This document shows, piece by piece, positions 1 through 8,384 of a stretch of 64,000 bases of DNA. The position numbers and the translations under genes are program-made. The notes beneath the pieces were generated by a model that was given only the letters and a program-made list of their open reading frames with translations, ran no database searches and was not told where the DNA came from. The stretch is from Nocardia cyriacigeorgica GUH-2 (GTDB taxonomy: Bacteria; Actinomycetota; Actinomycetes; Mycobacteriales; Mycobacteriaceae). The stretch covers positions 2,666,001 through 2,730,000 of the forward strand of contig NC_016887.1 in the NCBI RefSeq assembly GCF_000284035.1, read 5' to 3'. The first letter of the stretch is position 1. Each line of letters starts with the position of its first letter.

Positions 1-329
1 CTGGTGATCTGCGCGTTCTCGTCGAAGGTCATGACATCGATGGGGTCGATGGTGATGGTCTGCTCGCCGGTGTCGGTGACTACGCGGAAGGCGAACGCGG
101 CCTCGTGGCCCGCCACCCGCACCGAGTGCAGTTCGGTGCTCACTCGCACCGATCCCAGTGCGCTGTAGAACTTTTCGATCGCGGCCCGGCCCACGTGCGG
201 CGGGGTGCCCACCGGGTCCTCGACGGTGGCGTCTTCGGCGTAGAGCGCCGCGATGTCCGTGGCGGACCCGTCGGCGACGGTGTCGAGGTAGCGGCGGACC
301 GCCGCGCGGATGTCGTCTGCTGAGGCCAT
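1..329 (-). CDS. Steroid delta-isomerase-like NTF2-fold protein (partial)
   Basis: The gene runs off the left edge, so only the N-terminal 109 residues are visible. The fold is that of the SnoaL/NTF2 superfamily. Tyr14 and Asp38, the latter in an EDPVG motif, match the oxyanion Tyr and the catalytic base of ketosteroid isomerases, which move the C5=C6 double bond to C4=C5. A second acidic position follows in IDVMTFD near residue 98. The ATG at 329 has an AAGGAG ribosome site. It lies 37 bp downstream of the KstD-like gene on the same strand, so the two probably form an operon acting on 3-ketosteroids. A generic SnoaL-like protein remains possible. Confidence 0.75.
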   Translation of the reverse strand, partial: MASADDIRAAVRRYLDTVADGSATDIAALYAEDATVEDPVGTPPHVGRAAIEKFYSALGSVRVSTELHSVRVAGHEAAFAFRVVTDTGEQTITIDPIDVMTFDENAQIT

Positions 330-366
330 CGAGGGCTCCTTCGGAAATTCTGGGGGTGGTGAGGGG

Positions 367-1902
367 TCAGTTGCCGAGCAGGTCGCGCACGGCCAGGTGG
401 CTGAACAACATGGACGCGCCGATCGGGTTGCCGCCGCCGGGGTAGACGGTGCCGCTGACGGCCGCCATGGTGTTGCCCGCCGCGTACAGCCCGGGGATCG
501 GCTCACCGTCGCGGCCCAGCACCCGCGCGGCGCTGTCGGTGCGCAGCCCGCCCTTGGTGCCCAGATCGGAGATGCCGAACGCGGCGGCGTGGAACGGTCC
601 CTGATCGATCGACACCAGCGGCGGTTCACCGGCGGAGAACGCGCGATCGTAGGCCTCGTCGCCGCGTCCGAAATCCGGGTCGACGCCGGTCTCGACAAAG
701 GAATTGAACCGCTGCACCGTCGCCACCAGCGCATCGGCGGGCACACCGATCTTCTCGGCGAGTTCGGGCAGCGTGTCGGCGGTGTGCCAGAGCCCGGCCG
801 CCACGTACTTCTCCGGTTCGACCATCGAGACGTTGGTGGCCTTGACCGGCGGCACCTCGCCCTCTTTGTCGTCGTAGATCATCCAGTAGGGCAGGGTGAG
901 CGAGCCGTCGTCGAGTTTGGTGATGATGTCGCGGCCGAGCCGGTCGTAGGGCGCGGATTCGTTGACGAAGCGTTTGCCGTCCTGGCCGACGAAGATGCCG
1001 CCGGTGAACCACAGCGCGAACGCCGAACGCCCGTCCGGGTGCGTCAAACCGGGCGACCACCACGCCTGATCCATCAGATCGGTATCCGCGCCCGCGGCCA
1101 TGCCCGCCTGATGCGCTTTACCCTGGTTGCCCCACGGCCCCATGGTGTCGCGGGCCTCGCCGGGTACGCCGTAGTGCTTGCGCAGCTCGTCGTTCTGCTC
1201 GAACCCACCGGCCGCGAGCACCACACCCTTGCGGGCCCGGATCGCGAACGGCTTGCCCTCGCGTTCGGTGATCGCGCCGATCACGGCGCCGTCCTCGACC
1301 ACCAGCTCCACCAGCGGCGTGTTCAGGTACAGCCGCACGTCCGGATACGACGACAGGGCGAGCAGGAAGCGCCCGATCAGGGCCTGGCCGCCGATCAGCA
1401 TGTCCGGCAGTGGCGCGCCCAGCCGGTCGGTGTCCAGCGGGCCGCGCAGCTGCTCACGCATCTCGCCCAGCGCGGTGGCGGGCAGCGGGGTGGGCATGAT
1501 GTGGCGCTGCCCGTCCAGCCGGGCCTTGGGCGCCTTACCGAAATAGTCCGGCCACGGCAGCATCTCGAACGCGAAATGCTCATCGGATTCGAGGTATTCG
1601 ATGAGGTCGCCGCCGCGGCGGACGTAGGTCTCCTGCAGTTCGCGCGGGGTCCGGTCGCCGACGACGGCGTGGTAGTAGGTGAGCGCGTCCTCGATGGTGT
1701 CGTCGGTGCCTGCGCGGCGCAGCACCGGATTGCACGGGAACCACATGCCGCCGCCCCCGGAATAGGCGGTCGTGCCGCCGAACTTGTCGGTCGCCTCGAC
1801 CACCGCGACGGTCAGCCCTTCGCGGGCCGCGGTGTAGGCGCCGGCCAGGCCGCCGCCCGAGCCCGCGACCAGCACGTCCACCTCGTCGTTCCAGTCCACC
1901 AC
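367..1902 (-). CDS. FAD-dependent 3-ketosteroid delta1-dehydrogenase-like protein
   Basis: This 511-residue flavoprotein of the KstD/fumarate reductase superfamily would introduce a C1=C2 double bond into ring A of 3-ketosteroids. The N-terminal VLVAGSGGGLAGAYTA is the FAD dinucleotide-binding motif, followed by TTAYSGGGGMWFP. Near the C-terminus YPGGGNPIGASM carries the Tyr and Gly expected in the KstD active site. The start is set at GTG 1902 because AGGAGG lies 7 bases upstream; an upstream ATG in the same frame has no such site. The next downstream gene encodes an isomerase-like protein. A promoter with TAGCGT at 1935-1940 and an upstream palindrome probably drives it. The exact substrate is unknown. 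Confidence 0.85.
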   Translation of the reverse strand: MVDWNDEVDVLVAGSGGGLAGAYTAAREGLTVAVVEATDKFGGTTAYSGGGGMWFPCNPVLRRAGTDDTIEDALTYYHAVVGDRTPRELQETYVRRGGDLIEYLESDEHFAFEMLPWPDYFGKAPKARLDGQRHIMPTPLPATALGEMREQLRGPLDTDRLGAPLPDMLIGGQALIGRFLLALSSYPDVRLYLNTPLVELVVEDGAVIGAITEREGKPFAIRARKGVVLAAGGFEQNDELRKHYGVPGEARDTMGPWGNQGKAHQAGMAAGADTDLMDQAWWSPGLTHPDGRSAFALWFTGGIFVGQDGKRFVNESAPYDRLGRDIITKLDDGSLTLPYWMIYDDKEGEVPPVKATNVSMVEPEKYVAAGLWHTADTLPELAEKIGVPADALVATVQRFNSFVETGVDPDFGRGDEAYDRAFSAGEPPLVSIDQGPFHAAAFGISDLGTKGGLRTDSAARVLGRDGEPIPGLYAAGNTMAAVSGTVYPGGGNPIGASMLFSHLAVRDLLGN

Positions 1903-1934
1903 TGTGAGTCCTCCTGTGCGTTTGCTCACCATCG

Positions 1935-2062
1935 ACGCTAAGGCGCATGCGGCGTTTGCGGGCACGGCTTCTCCCGGTCACCGGGAACGTGCCGATGCTC
2001 ACGGCGAACGTGCCGGTCAGCGGGAGAACGCCTGCTCGAGGGACCCGCGCAGTACTTAGCGT
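1935..2062. promoter_or_regulatory. Divergent promoter with two palindromic operators
   Basis: Two mirror-image promoters share this spacer. A -10 box TAGCGT lies at 1940-1935 on the minus strand and another at 2057-2062 on the plus strand, both within CTTAGCGTCG. A perfect 15-bp palindrome TCCCGGTCACCGGGA lies at 1972-1986, and a related TGCCGGTCAGCGGGA at 2011-2025. Each operator centre (1979 and 2018) is exactly 39 bp from the outer edge of the -10 box it faces. There is no good -35 box, which suggests activator dependence. The binding protein is not identified. Confidence 0.6.
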
Positions 2063-2098
2063 CGCGGGAGAACCGAATTTCCTCCGAAAGGTAGGCAT

Positions 2099-3730
2099 GT
2101 GAACGCCGAGACGCCATCGTCTGTGCAGACCGGCCCGACCAGCGTCGACGTGGTGGTCGTCGGCGCGGGCATCGCCGGGCTGTACGCGCTGCACAAATTC
2201 CGCTCGCAAGGGTTGACCGTGCGGGTCTTCGAGGCCGCCGACGGAGTGGGCGGCGTGTGGTACTGGAACCGCTATCCGGGCGCCCGCTGCGACGTCGAGA
2301 GTGTGGACTATTCCTACTCCTTCGACGAAGCCCTGCAACAGGAATGGAACTGGAGCGAGAAGTACGCCACCCAGCCGGAGATCCTGGCTTACCTCAACCA
2401 TGTGGCCGACCGCTTCGACCTGCGTCGCGATATCGAGTTCGGTGCCCGCGTCACCGACACCGTGCTCGACGAGTCGACCCTGCGGTGGGAGGTGCGTACC
2501 GATACCGGCACCGTGGTCTCGGCGCGGTTCGTCGTGCTCGCGGTCGGCCCGCTGTCGAATGCGAACACTCCCGACATCGCCGGACTCGACACCTTCGCCG
2601 GGCCGGTCCTGCACACCTCGCACTGGCCGCACGAGGGCGTGGATTTCACGGGGCAGCGCGTCGGCGTGATCGGCACGGGTTCCTCCGGCATCCAGGCGAT
2701 CCCGTGCATTGCCGAACAGGCCGAGCGGCTGCACGTGTTCCAGCGGACCGCCAATTACAGCGTCCCCGCGGGCAATGTGCCGCTCGACGAGGAGACCCGG
2801 CGCGCGCAGAAGGCGAACTACGCCGAGCGGCGCCGGCTGTCGATGGCCAGCGGCGGCGGCTCACCGCATCAGCCGCATCCGAAGTCCGCGCTGGAAGTGT
2901 CCGAAGAAGAGCGCCGCGCGGCCTACCAGCAGCGCTGGGAGCTGGGCGGTGTGCTGTTCAGCAAGACCTTCCCGGACCAGATGGTGACCCGCGAGGCCAA
3001 CGACACCGCCCGCCTGTTCTGGGAGGAGAAGGTGCGCGCGGTGATCGACGATCCCGCGGTCGCCGACCTGCTCATCCCGAACGATCACCCGATCGGCACC
3101 AAACGCATCTGCACCGACACGAACTACTACCAGACCTACAACCGCGCCAACGTCGAGCTGGTGAACCTGCGGGCCACCCCGATCGAGCGCATCGACGCCG
3201 AGGGCCTGCACACCACCGAGGCCTACTACCGGCTCGACGCGCTCGTGCTCGCCACCGGGTTCGACGCGATGACCGGTTCGGTGGCCAAGCTGAACATCGT
3301 CGGCCGCGACGGTCTGACGCTCAACCAGGCCTGGCAGGAAGGCCCGAAGACCTACCTCGGTCTCGGCGTCAGCGGCTTTCCCAATCTGTTCAACCTGACC
3401 GGCCCCGGCAGCCCGTCGGTGCTGGCGAACATGGTGCTGCATTCGGAACTGCACGTCGACTGGGTGGCCGCCGCCATCGACTACCTCGACCGCAATGGCG
3501 CGACCGCGCTGGAGGCCCGGCCCGACGCGGTGGAGGCGTGGGTGGCCGAATGCGCCGAACGGGCCGCGCGCACCCTCATGCCCACCGCCAATTCCTGGTA
3601 CCTGGGCGCCAATGTGCCGGGTAAGCCTCGGGTGTTCATGCCGTTCGTCGGCGGGTTCGGCGTCTACGGCGAGATCATCGCCGAGGTGGCGGCCGCGGAG
3701 TACAAGGGCTTCGACGTCATCGCGGGCTGA
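2099..3730 (+). CDS. Baeyer-Villiger monooxygenase (cyclohexanone monooxygenase type)
   Basis: This 543-residue FAD/NADPH enzyme would insert an oxygen atom next to a ketone, giving an ester or lactone. It has a FAD-binding GAGIAG at residues 22-27, the full BVMO fingerprint FAGPVLHTSHWP at 166-177 and an NADPH-binding GTGSSG at 192-197. Length and motif order are normal for type I BVMOs. The start is GTG 2099, preceded by AAAGGTAGG. It is divergent from the KstD-like gene and shares its regulatory spacer. In this context the substrate may be a steroid ketone or a ring-cleavage ketone, but that is inference. Confidence 0.93.
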   Translation: MNAETPSSVQTGPTSVDVVVVGAGIAGLYALHKFRSQGLTVRVFEAADGVGGVWYWNRYPGARCDVESVDYSYSFDEALQQEWNWSEKYATQPEILAYLNHVADRFDLRRDIEFGARVTDTVLDESTLRWEVRTDTGTVVSARFVVLAVGPLSNANTPDIAGLDTFAGPVLHTSHWPHEGVDFTGQRVGVIGTGSSGIQAIPCIAEQAERLHVFQRTANYSVPAGNVPLDEETRRAQKANYAERRRLSMASGGGSPHQPHPKSALEVSEEERRAAYQQRWELGGVLFSKTFPDQMVTREANDTARLFWEEKVRAVIDDPAVADLLIPNDHPIGTKRICTDTNYYQTYNRANVELVNLRATPIERIDAEGLHTTEAYYRLDALVLATGFDAMTGSVAKLNIVGRDGLTLNQAWQEGPKTYLGLGVSGFPNLFNLTGPGSPSVLANMVLHSELHVDWVAAAIDYLDRNGATALEARPDAVEAWVAECAERAARTLMPTANSWYLGANVPGKPRVFMPFVGGFGVYGEIIAEVAAAEYKGFDVIAG

Positions 3731-3739
3731 CCGACACGA

Positions 3740-3777
3740 AAAAGACGGGTGGTCGCACCGGCGACCACCCGTCTTTT
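3740..3777. terminator. Bidirectional intrinsic terminator
   Basis: A perfect 17-bp stem (3740-3756 with 3761-3777) encloses the 4-base loop ACCG. The stem ends in AAAAG on one side and CTTTT on the other, so it can stop transcripts from both converging genes. Confidence 0.85.
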
Positions 3778-3790
3778 CGGTTTCCGAGGT

Positions 3791-4297
3791 TCAGTCGGCG
3801 AATCCGCCGAAGCCGCCCTTGAAGAACAGCAGCGGCCGGCCGTCCTCGTCGGCGGCCAGCTCGGTGACCCGGGCCAGCACGATGGTGTGATCACCGGCGT
3901 CGTGTTCGAACTCCAGCGAGGCCTCGATATGAGCCAGGGCGCCGGTGAGCGCGGGCGCGCCGTTACTGCCGTGGGTCCAGTCGATCCCGGCGAACTTGTC
4001 GGCGCCGCTGACGGCGAACTGGCGGCAGAGCTCGCGCTGATCGTGGGCCAGCACATTGATGCACAGCGAACCCACCGAGCGCAGCAGCGGCCAGCTGGTG
4101 GAGGTCTTGGCGGGGCAGAACGACACGAGCGGCGGATCCAGCGACACCGACACCACCGTCTGGCAGGTGAAGCCCAGCGGCCGCGTCCCGTCGTGCGCGG
4201 CGATCACCGCGACACCGGTGGCGAAGTGCCCGAGCACCTTGCGGAGTGCGGCGGGCCCTGGGCAGCCCGGTTCGATGACGATGTTGTCTGCGCTCAT
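3791..4297 (-). CDS. HsaB-like flavin reductase component
   Basis: This 168-residue protein belongs to the flavin reductase family that supplies reduced FMN/FAD to two-component monooxygenases. The patterns FATGVAVI, GFTCQ, LDPPLVSFCP, CINVL and DKFAGIDW closely follow HsaB, the reductase partner of 3-HSA hydroxylase in cholesterol ring degradation. An HsaA-like oxygenase is encoded at 8385-9563, its probable partner. The start is ATG 4297 behind GGGAGGACC; a longer frame upstream has no ribosome site. It is divergent from a padR gene, with operator TCCCGGTCAGCGG between them. HsaB-like identity is firm; the true substrate of the pair is inferred. Confidence 0.85.
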   Translation of the reverse strand: MSADNIVIEPGCPGPAALRKVLGHFATGVAVIAAHDGTRPLGFTCQTVVSVSLDPPLVSFCPAKTSTSWPLLRSVGSLCINVLAHDQRELCRQFAVSGADKFAGIDWTHGSNGAPALTGALAHIEASLEFEHDAGDHTIVLARVTELAADEDGRPLLFFKGGFGGFAD

Positions 4298-4367
4298 GCG
4301 TGGGGTCCTCCCGAAGATCTGTCGAACTCCAGCATCGAGTGTGCCGGGTGGCAGTCTCAATGCGTCG

Positions 4368-4420
4368 TCCCGGTCAGCGGTTGTTCGGCGGGTACGGGTG
4401 ATTTGCCTGGTTGCTAGCAT
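4368..4420 (+). promoter_or_regulatory. Operator and promoter of padR gene
   Basis: The palindrome-like TCCCGGTCAGCGGTT lies at 4368-4382, its centre 40 bp from the -10 box TAGCAT (4415-4420). The first base of GTG 4427 is 7 bases after the -10 box, so the transcript is probably leaderless. The operator could also serve the divergent flavin reductase gene. Confidence 0.55.
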
Positions 4421-4426
4421 TTGCCG

Positions 4427-5113
4427 GTGGCATCAAGTGAACCGGAAATCGGCCTGGTCAATCTCCCGCCGACCAGTTGGGCCGTGCTCGCCATGCTCTC
4501 CTACGAGGAAGAGATCTCGGGCTACGACCTCAAGAAGTGGGCCGACTGGAGTATCCGGTACTTCTATTGGAGCCCCTCACACAGCCAGATCTACTCGGAG
4601 CTGAAGAAGCTCGAAAAGCACGGCTACGCGACCTCACGCGTCGACAGCGACAACGCCATGCGCGGACGCAGGCTCTACCGCATCACCGACGAAGGCCGCG
4701 CCGCGGTCACCCAGTGGTGCAATGAGGCGCCGGTCGACAAGCCCGTCCTGAAGCATCACGTGATGCTGCGGATCATGTTCGGGCACCTGAGTTCACCGGA
4801 ACGGCTCAAGGAGATCCTGCGCGACCACATCGACGATATCGACCGCCTCCGCAAGCGGGCCGCGATCGATTCCGCCGCGGCCAAATCCGAACCGGGCTGG
4901 GCGTATTCGCAGATCGTCTTGCAGTGGGCCGAGCGGCATTACGCGGCCGAACGCGATCTCGCCCAGGAGCTGATCGAGGAAATCGACGCCGCCGACTCGA
5001 TCCTGGTCAAGGCCGAGCACGACGAAAAATCCGAATACCCGCATCCGACGCCGGGACGCTGGCGGGAGGTCGAGCAGCGGGTGCAGGAATCCGAGGCAGC
5101 GGTCGAGGAGTGA
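4427..5113 (+). CDS. PadR family transcriptional regulator
   Basis: This 228-residue protein has the PadR N-terminal winged helix (SWAVLAMLSYEEEISGYDLK, then SQIYSELKKLEKHGY and GRRLYRITDEGR) and a C-terminal helical dimerisation part of the Vir_reg type. GTG 4427 is chosen because it follows the -10 box TAGCAT by six bases and there is no Shine-Dalgarno sequence; TTG 4421 in the same frame is the alternative. It lies between two catabolic genes and may sense an intermediate. PadR proteins are usually repressors. Whether it binds the palindrome in its own promoter is unknown. Confidence 0.9.
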   Translation: MASSEPEIGLVNLPPTSWAVLAMLSYEEEISGYDLKKWADWSIRYFYWSPSHSQIYSELKKLEKHGYATSRVDSDNAMRGRRLYRITDEGRAAVTQWCNEAPVDKPVLKHHVMLRIMFGHLSSPERLKEILRDHIDDIDRLRKRAAIDSAAAKSEPGWAYSQIVLQWAERHYAAERDLAQELIEEIDAADSILVKAEHDEKSEYPHPTPGRWREVEQRVQESEAAVEE

Positions 5114-5294
5114 ACGCGCGCTCGAGCGCGCTGGATCACGCTGCCCGATTCGACGCCGTGCCGCGGGTGACGGCGAATCCGGTAGCGCGTCGCGCAGATC
5201 AGGCGCCGGCTGGAAGAGCATCAGTCGGCGACCGTAACGCACGAAAACCGCCGGGCGCCGTTCGTGACGCCTCGACGGTTCGGTGCGACCGGAC

Positions 5295-6242
5295 CTAACT
5301 CTGGTCGAGCCGGGTCAGCCGGCTGAGATCGGCCCATGCGTCTTTGCAGGCCTGTCCGGCGAGTTCGAGCACGGGCATGGTCATGAATCCGTGGATCGCG
5401 CCCTCGTAGCAACGGTGGACCGTCGCGACACCGGCCTCGGCGAGCGCGCCGGCGTAGGCGTCGCCTTCCGAGCGCAGCGGATCGCAGCCGGCGGTCACCA
5501 TGACGGCCGGGGGCAGCCCGGTGAGATCGGCGGCCGCTGGGCTGGCGTACGGGTGCGTGCGGTCGGCGGCATCGGGCACATACTGATCCCAGTACCAGCT
5601 CATCGCGGCGTGGGTGTTGTAGAAGCCCGCGGCGAAGCGCCGGTAGGACGCGGTGCCGAAATCGGCCGCGATCACCGGATACAGCAGGGCCTGCGCGGTG
5701 ATCGCCGGACCACCGCGATCGCGGGCCATCAGCGCGACGACGGCAGCGAGATTGCCGCCCGCACTGTCACCGGCCACGACGAGCCGCGCCGGATCCGCGC
5801 CGAACTCCGCGGCATGCTCGGTGGCCCACACCGCTGCCGCGTACACGTCCTCGGCGGCGGTCGGCCACCGATGTTCCGGCGCGAGCCGGTAATCCACCGA
5901 CACCACCACCGCGCCGACTCCGTTGGCCATCGACCGGCACAGTCCGTCGTGGGTGTCCAGATCACAGAACACGAACCCGCCGCCGTGCGCGAACACGATG
6001 ATCGGCACGGGGCCGTCCGATGACGTGGCCGGGCGATACACGCGAACTCCGATCCCCGAGGGCAGTTCTCGTTCGATGATCTCGGCGATTGGCTCGGGCT
6101 CGTCCGGCATCCGCAACCGCGCCCGGATCGCCGCCCGCGCCTGCGCCCCGGTCATGGTCTCGACCTTCGGGAAGCCGGCATCGAGCACCGGCAGTAGTGC
6201 CGCGACTTCGGGGGCGAGTTCGATGTTGTCGTCAGTGGTCAT
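5295..6242 (-). CDS. Alpha/beta hydrolase, hormone-sensitive-lipase family esterase
   Basis: The protein has 315 residues. It carries the HSL-family oxyanion motif HGGGF, the nucleophile elbow GDSAGG, an acidic motif CDPLRSEGD and the catalytic His in AIHGF, so the Ser-Asp-His triad is complete. It probably cleaves a carboxyl ester. In this cluster the esters or lactones made by the neighbouring BVMO are attractive but unproven substrates. The start is ATG 6242, with GGAAAGG rather far upstream. It is transcribed alone, convergent with padR. The 181-base gap before it (5114-5294) contains a 16-bp palindrome centred on CTCGAG at 5116-5131 and nothing else recognised. Confidence 0.88.
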   Translation of the reverse strand: MTTDDNIELAPEVAALLPVLDAGFPKVETMTGAQARAAIRARLRMPDEPEPIAEIIERELPSGIGVRVYRPATSSDGPVPIIVFAHGGGFVFCDLDTHDGLCRSMANGVGAVVVSVDYRLAPEHRWPTAAEDVYAAAVWATEHAAEFGADPARLVVAGDSAGGNLAAVVALMARDRGGPAITAQALLYPVIAADFGTASYRRFAAGFYNTHAAMSWYWDQYVPDAADRTHPYASPAAADLTGLPPAVMVTAGCDPLRSEGDAYAGALAEAGVATVHRCYEGAIHGFMTMPVLELAGQACKDAWADLSRLTRLDQS

Positions 6243-6410
6243 GAGGCACAACGCCTTTCCCGATGTGCGGCGCCGCGCACCGCGAGGCTTGGAGCATAGG
6301 CAGCCGGCTCTAGTGCAGTTGCCGGGGCGAATGGGAGCGCCGCGGTCTGGTCTCGTGCCGGTCGTGGGCAATGCCGGCGCGTATTGCTCCCGTGGCGCGG
6401 GGGAGCGCGG

Positions 6411-7265
6411 TTACACGTATTCCAGGGGCCGGCCGGCAGCGGCCGGTGTCCGCATCGCCGGCCCACCGCGCAGCGGACGCGACTGCTGCAAGGTCGGATG
6501 CACCCGCGACATCCCGTCCTCGATATTGCGCCAGATGCCCAGCGCGGTGGTGCGCACCGGCGCCGTGAGGCGGTAGTCGAAATTCATCCGGTCCACCGGC
6601 CCGCACACCGACACCGCGGCGATGGCCTCGCCGATATTGCCGATGGGCGCTGCCACACAACCGAAACCGGGCAGCGACTCCTCGCGCTCGTGCGCGATGC
6701 CGTGGGCGCGCACCTTGTCCAGCTCGGCCCGCAGCTGCGCCTTGTTGGAGATGGAGTACTTGGTGCTGCGGCTGAGCACGCCGGTGCCGAGCGCGGCGAT
6801 GCGGTCGTCGTCGGAGTAGGCCAGGATCGCCTTGCCGACGCCGGTACAGTGCGCGGGCCTGCGGCCGCCGATGCGGGTGGGCACCGCCGCTGCCATCCGG
6901 CCGCCGATCTTCTCGAGGTACACCACGTCGGGCCCGTCCAGAACGGCCAGGTGCACCACGAAGCCGGTCGCGCGGTAGAGCTCGTGCAGGAACGGCATGG
7001 CCGCCCGGTGCAGCCGGTCCTGGTGCACGGCCAGCGAGCCCAGTTCCACCAGCCGGATGCCCAGCTCGTAGTCGCGGCCCTCACGGCGCAGCCAGCGCAA
7101 TTGCACGAGTCGTTCGAGCATGCGATGCGCCGAGGACCGGGGCAGCCCGGTGCGGCGCACGATCTGGGCGAGGGTGAGCCTGCCCGGTCCGTCGAAGGCG
7201 TCCAGGACCAGCGAGACGCGGTCCAGCACAGCGCTCGGGGTGGCGGCGTCGGCCTGTGTGTTCAT
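6411..7265 (-). CDS. IclR family transcriptional regulator
   Basis: This 284-residue protein has an N-terminal winged helix (LTLAQIVRRTGLPRSSAHRM) and the C-terminal effector-binding domain (AHCTGVGKAILAY, then EREESLPGFGCVAAPI). IclR proteins often activate or repress aromatic and steroid catabolism genes. The start ATG 7265 follows GGGAGGG. It sits just beyond the hsaA/C-like operon and is a candidate controller of it. The promoter region is AT-rich and holds the near-palindrome TAGGCATATGACTA at 7315-7328, a possible self-control site. The C-terminus is somewhat longer than usual. Confidence 0.92.
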   Translation of the reverse strand: MNTQADAATPSAVLDRVSLVLDAFDGPGRLTLAQIVRRTGLPRSSAHRMLERLVQLRWLRREGRDYELGIRLVELGSLAVHQDRLHRAAMPFLHELYRATGFVVHLAVLDGPDVVYLEKIGGRMAAAVPTRIGGRRPAHCTGVGKAILAYSDDDRIAALGTGVLSRSTKYSISNKAQLRAELDKVRAHGIAHEREESLPGFGCVAAPIGNIGEAIAAVSVCGPVDRMNFDYRLTAPVRTTALGIWRNIEDGMSRVHPTLQQSRPLRGGPAMRTPAAAGRPLEYV

Positions 7266-7314
7266 GTGGCCCTCCCTCGGGTCTACGAGCTGATGCCCAA
7301 CGCAATATTTCTAT

Positions 7315-7328
7315 TAGGCATATGACTA
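7315..7328. promoter_or_regulatory. Candidate autoregulatory palindrome of iclR gene
   Basis: TAGGCATATGACTA is symmetric at 12 of 14 positions and lies in the AT-rich stretch 50 bp upstream of the iclR start. It is unlike the CCCGGT-type operator found elsewhere in the cluster. Its function is inferred from position only. Confidence 0.35.
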
Positions 7329-7389
7329 TTCATACCATGTCTTTGTGGGCGCTGTCACACAAATCGGACACAGTGATGTAAATCACAAC

Positions 7390-7430
7390 GACCCCGGGGT
7401 TTCAGCCGTGGTAGCTGAAACCCCGGGGTC
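7390..7430 (-). terminator. Terminator of the KshA/HsaA/HsaC-like operon
   Basis: A perfect 16-bp stem (7390-7405 with 7415-7430) with a 9-base loop lies 22 bp past the stop codon of the dioxygenase gene. No clear U-run follows, as is common in high-GC actinobacteria. Confidence 0.75.
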
Positions 7431-7451
7431 GGGGGAGGGGGCGAGGTGCGA

Positions 7452-8357
7452 CTACATCGCGGCCAGCGGCTCGCTACCGGACCAGTCGTGGCCCCAGTAG
7501 CTGTCAGCGGTGATTTCCTCTGCGGTGTAGTACTTTTCGTCGACGCGCATGCCCTCGGTGCCGAATTCGATATCCCAGCCGCCGGGGGCGCGCACGTAGA
7601 ACGACACCATCTTGTCGTTGGTGTGGCGGCCCAGCGTCGAGGAGACGGAGAAACCGTCCTTGACAACCCGGTCCAGCGCCTGGCCCACCGCGTCGAGCGA
7701 ATCGACCTCCACCATGATGTGCACCAGACCCGGCGCACCACCGTGCGGAGCCGGGCACAGCGCCAGGCTGTGATGCCGCTCGTTGACGCCCATGAACCGG
7801 ATCCGCACCGGCCCGAACTCCGGCGGCGCCGGGATGCGGAAGGCGCCGCGCGGCAGGAAGCCGAGCACCTCGGTGTAGAACTCGAAGGCGCCATTGGGGT
7901 CCATAGTCGGCAGCACGACATGGCCGAGGCCCTGCGCGCCGGTGACGAACTTCGCCCCGAACGGGGTCACCACCGGGCTGTGGTCGAGCACCGCGCCATG
8001 GAAGACCTCGACGGTGGCGCCGGTGGGATCGACGAAGGTGATGACCTCCTCGACCCGGCGCGCGTCGGCCTCCTCGACCGACAGCGGCTTGACCGGGACG
8101 CCTGCCGCCGAGACCGCCTCCTGTACGCGCACCAGCGCCGCATGGTCGCGCACCTCCCAGCCGATGGTCACCACTTCATCGGTCTCACCCGGCACGATGA
8201 CGATCCGCGCGGCCCGCTCGTCCATCCGCAGATACAGCGCGTTCTCATCCGGCCCGCTGCCTTCGGCGAAGCCGAGCACCTCGAAGGCGAACTTGCGCCA
8301 GCGGTCCATGTCGTTGGTCTGGATCTTGACGTAGCCAAGGCCCTTGATATCAGTCAT
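7452..8357 (-). CDS. HsaC-like extradiol dioxygenase
   Basis: This 301-residue type I extradiol dioxygenase of the vicinal oxygen chelate family would cleave a catechol meta to the hydroxyls, using Fe(II). The expected iron ligands are His146 (GLGHVVLP), His213 (LVHIMVEV) and Glu264 (WDIEFG), with the second-shell His pair RHHSLA at 195-196. Overall spacing follows HsaC of the cholesterol pathway. It is the last gene of an operon with the HsaA-like and KshA-like genes, 27 bp after the former. The role in steroid ring A cleavage is inferred; another polycyclic catechol is possible. Confidence 0.88.
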   Translation of the reverse strand: MTDIKGLGYVKIQTNDMDRWRKFAFEVLGFAEGSGPDENALYLRMDERAARIVIVPGETDEVVTIGWEVRDHAALVRVQEAVSAAGVPVKPLSVEEADARRVEEVITFVDPTGATVEVFHGAVLDHSPVVTPFGAKFVTGAQGLGHVVLPTMDPNGAFEFYTEVLGFLPRGAFRIPAPPEFGPVRIRFMGVNERHHSLALCPAPHGGAPGLVHIMVEVDSLDAVGQALDRVVKDGFSVSSTLGRHTNDKMVSFYVRAPGGWDIEFGTEGMRVDEKYYTAEEITADSYWGHDWSGSEPLAAM

Positions 8358-8384
8358 TTCTCGGTCCTTCTTGATATTGCGAGG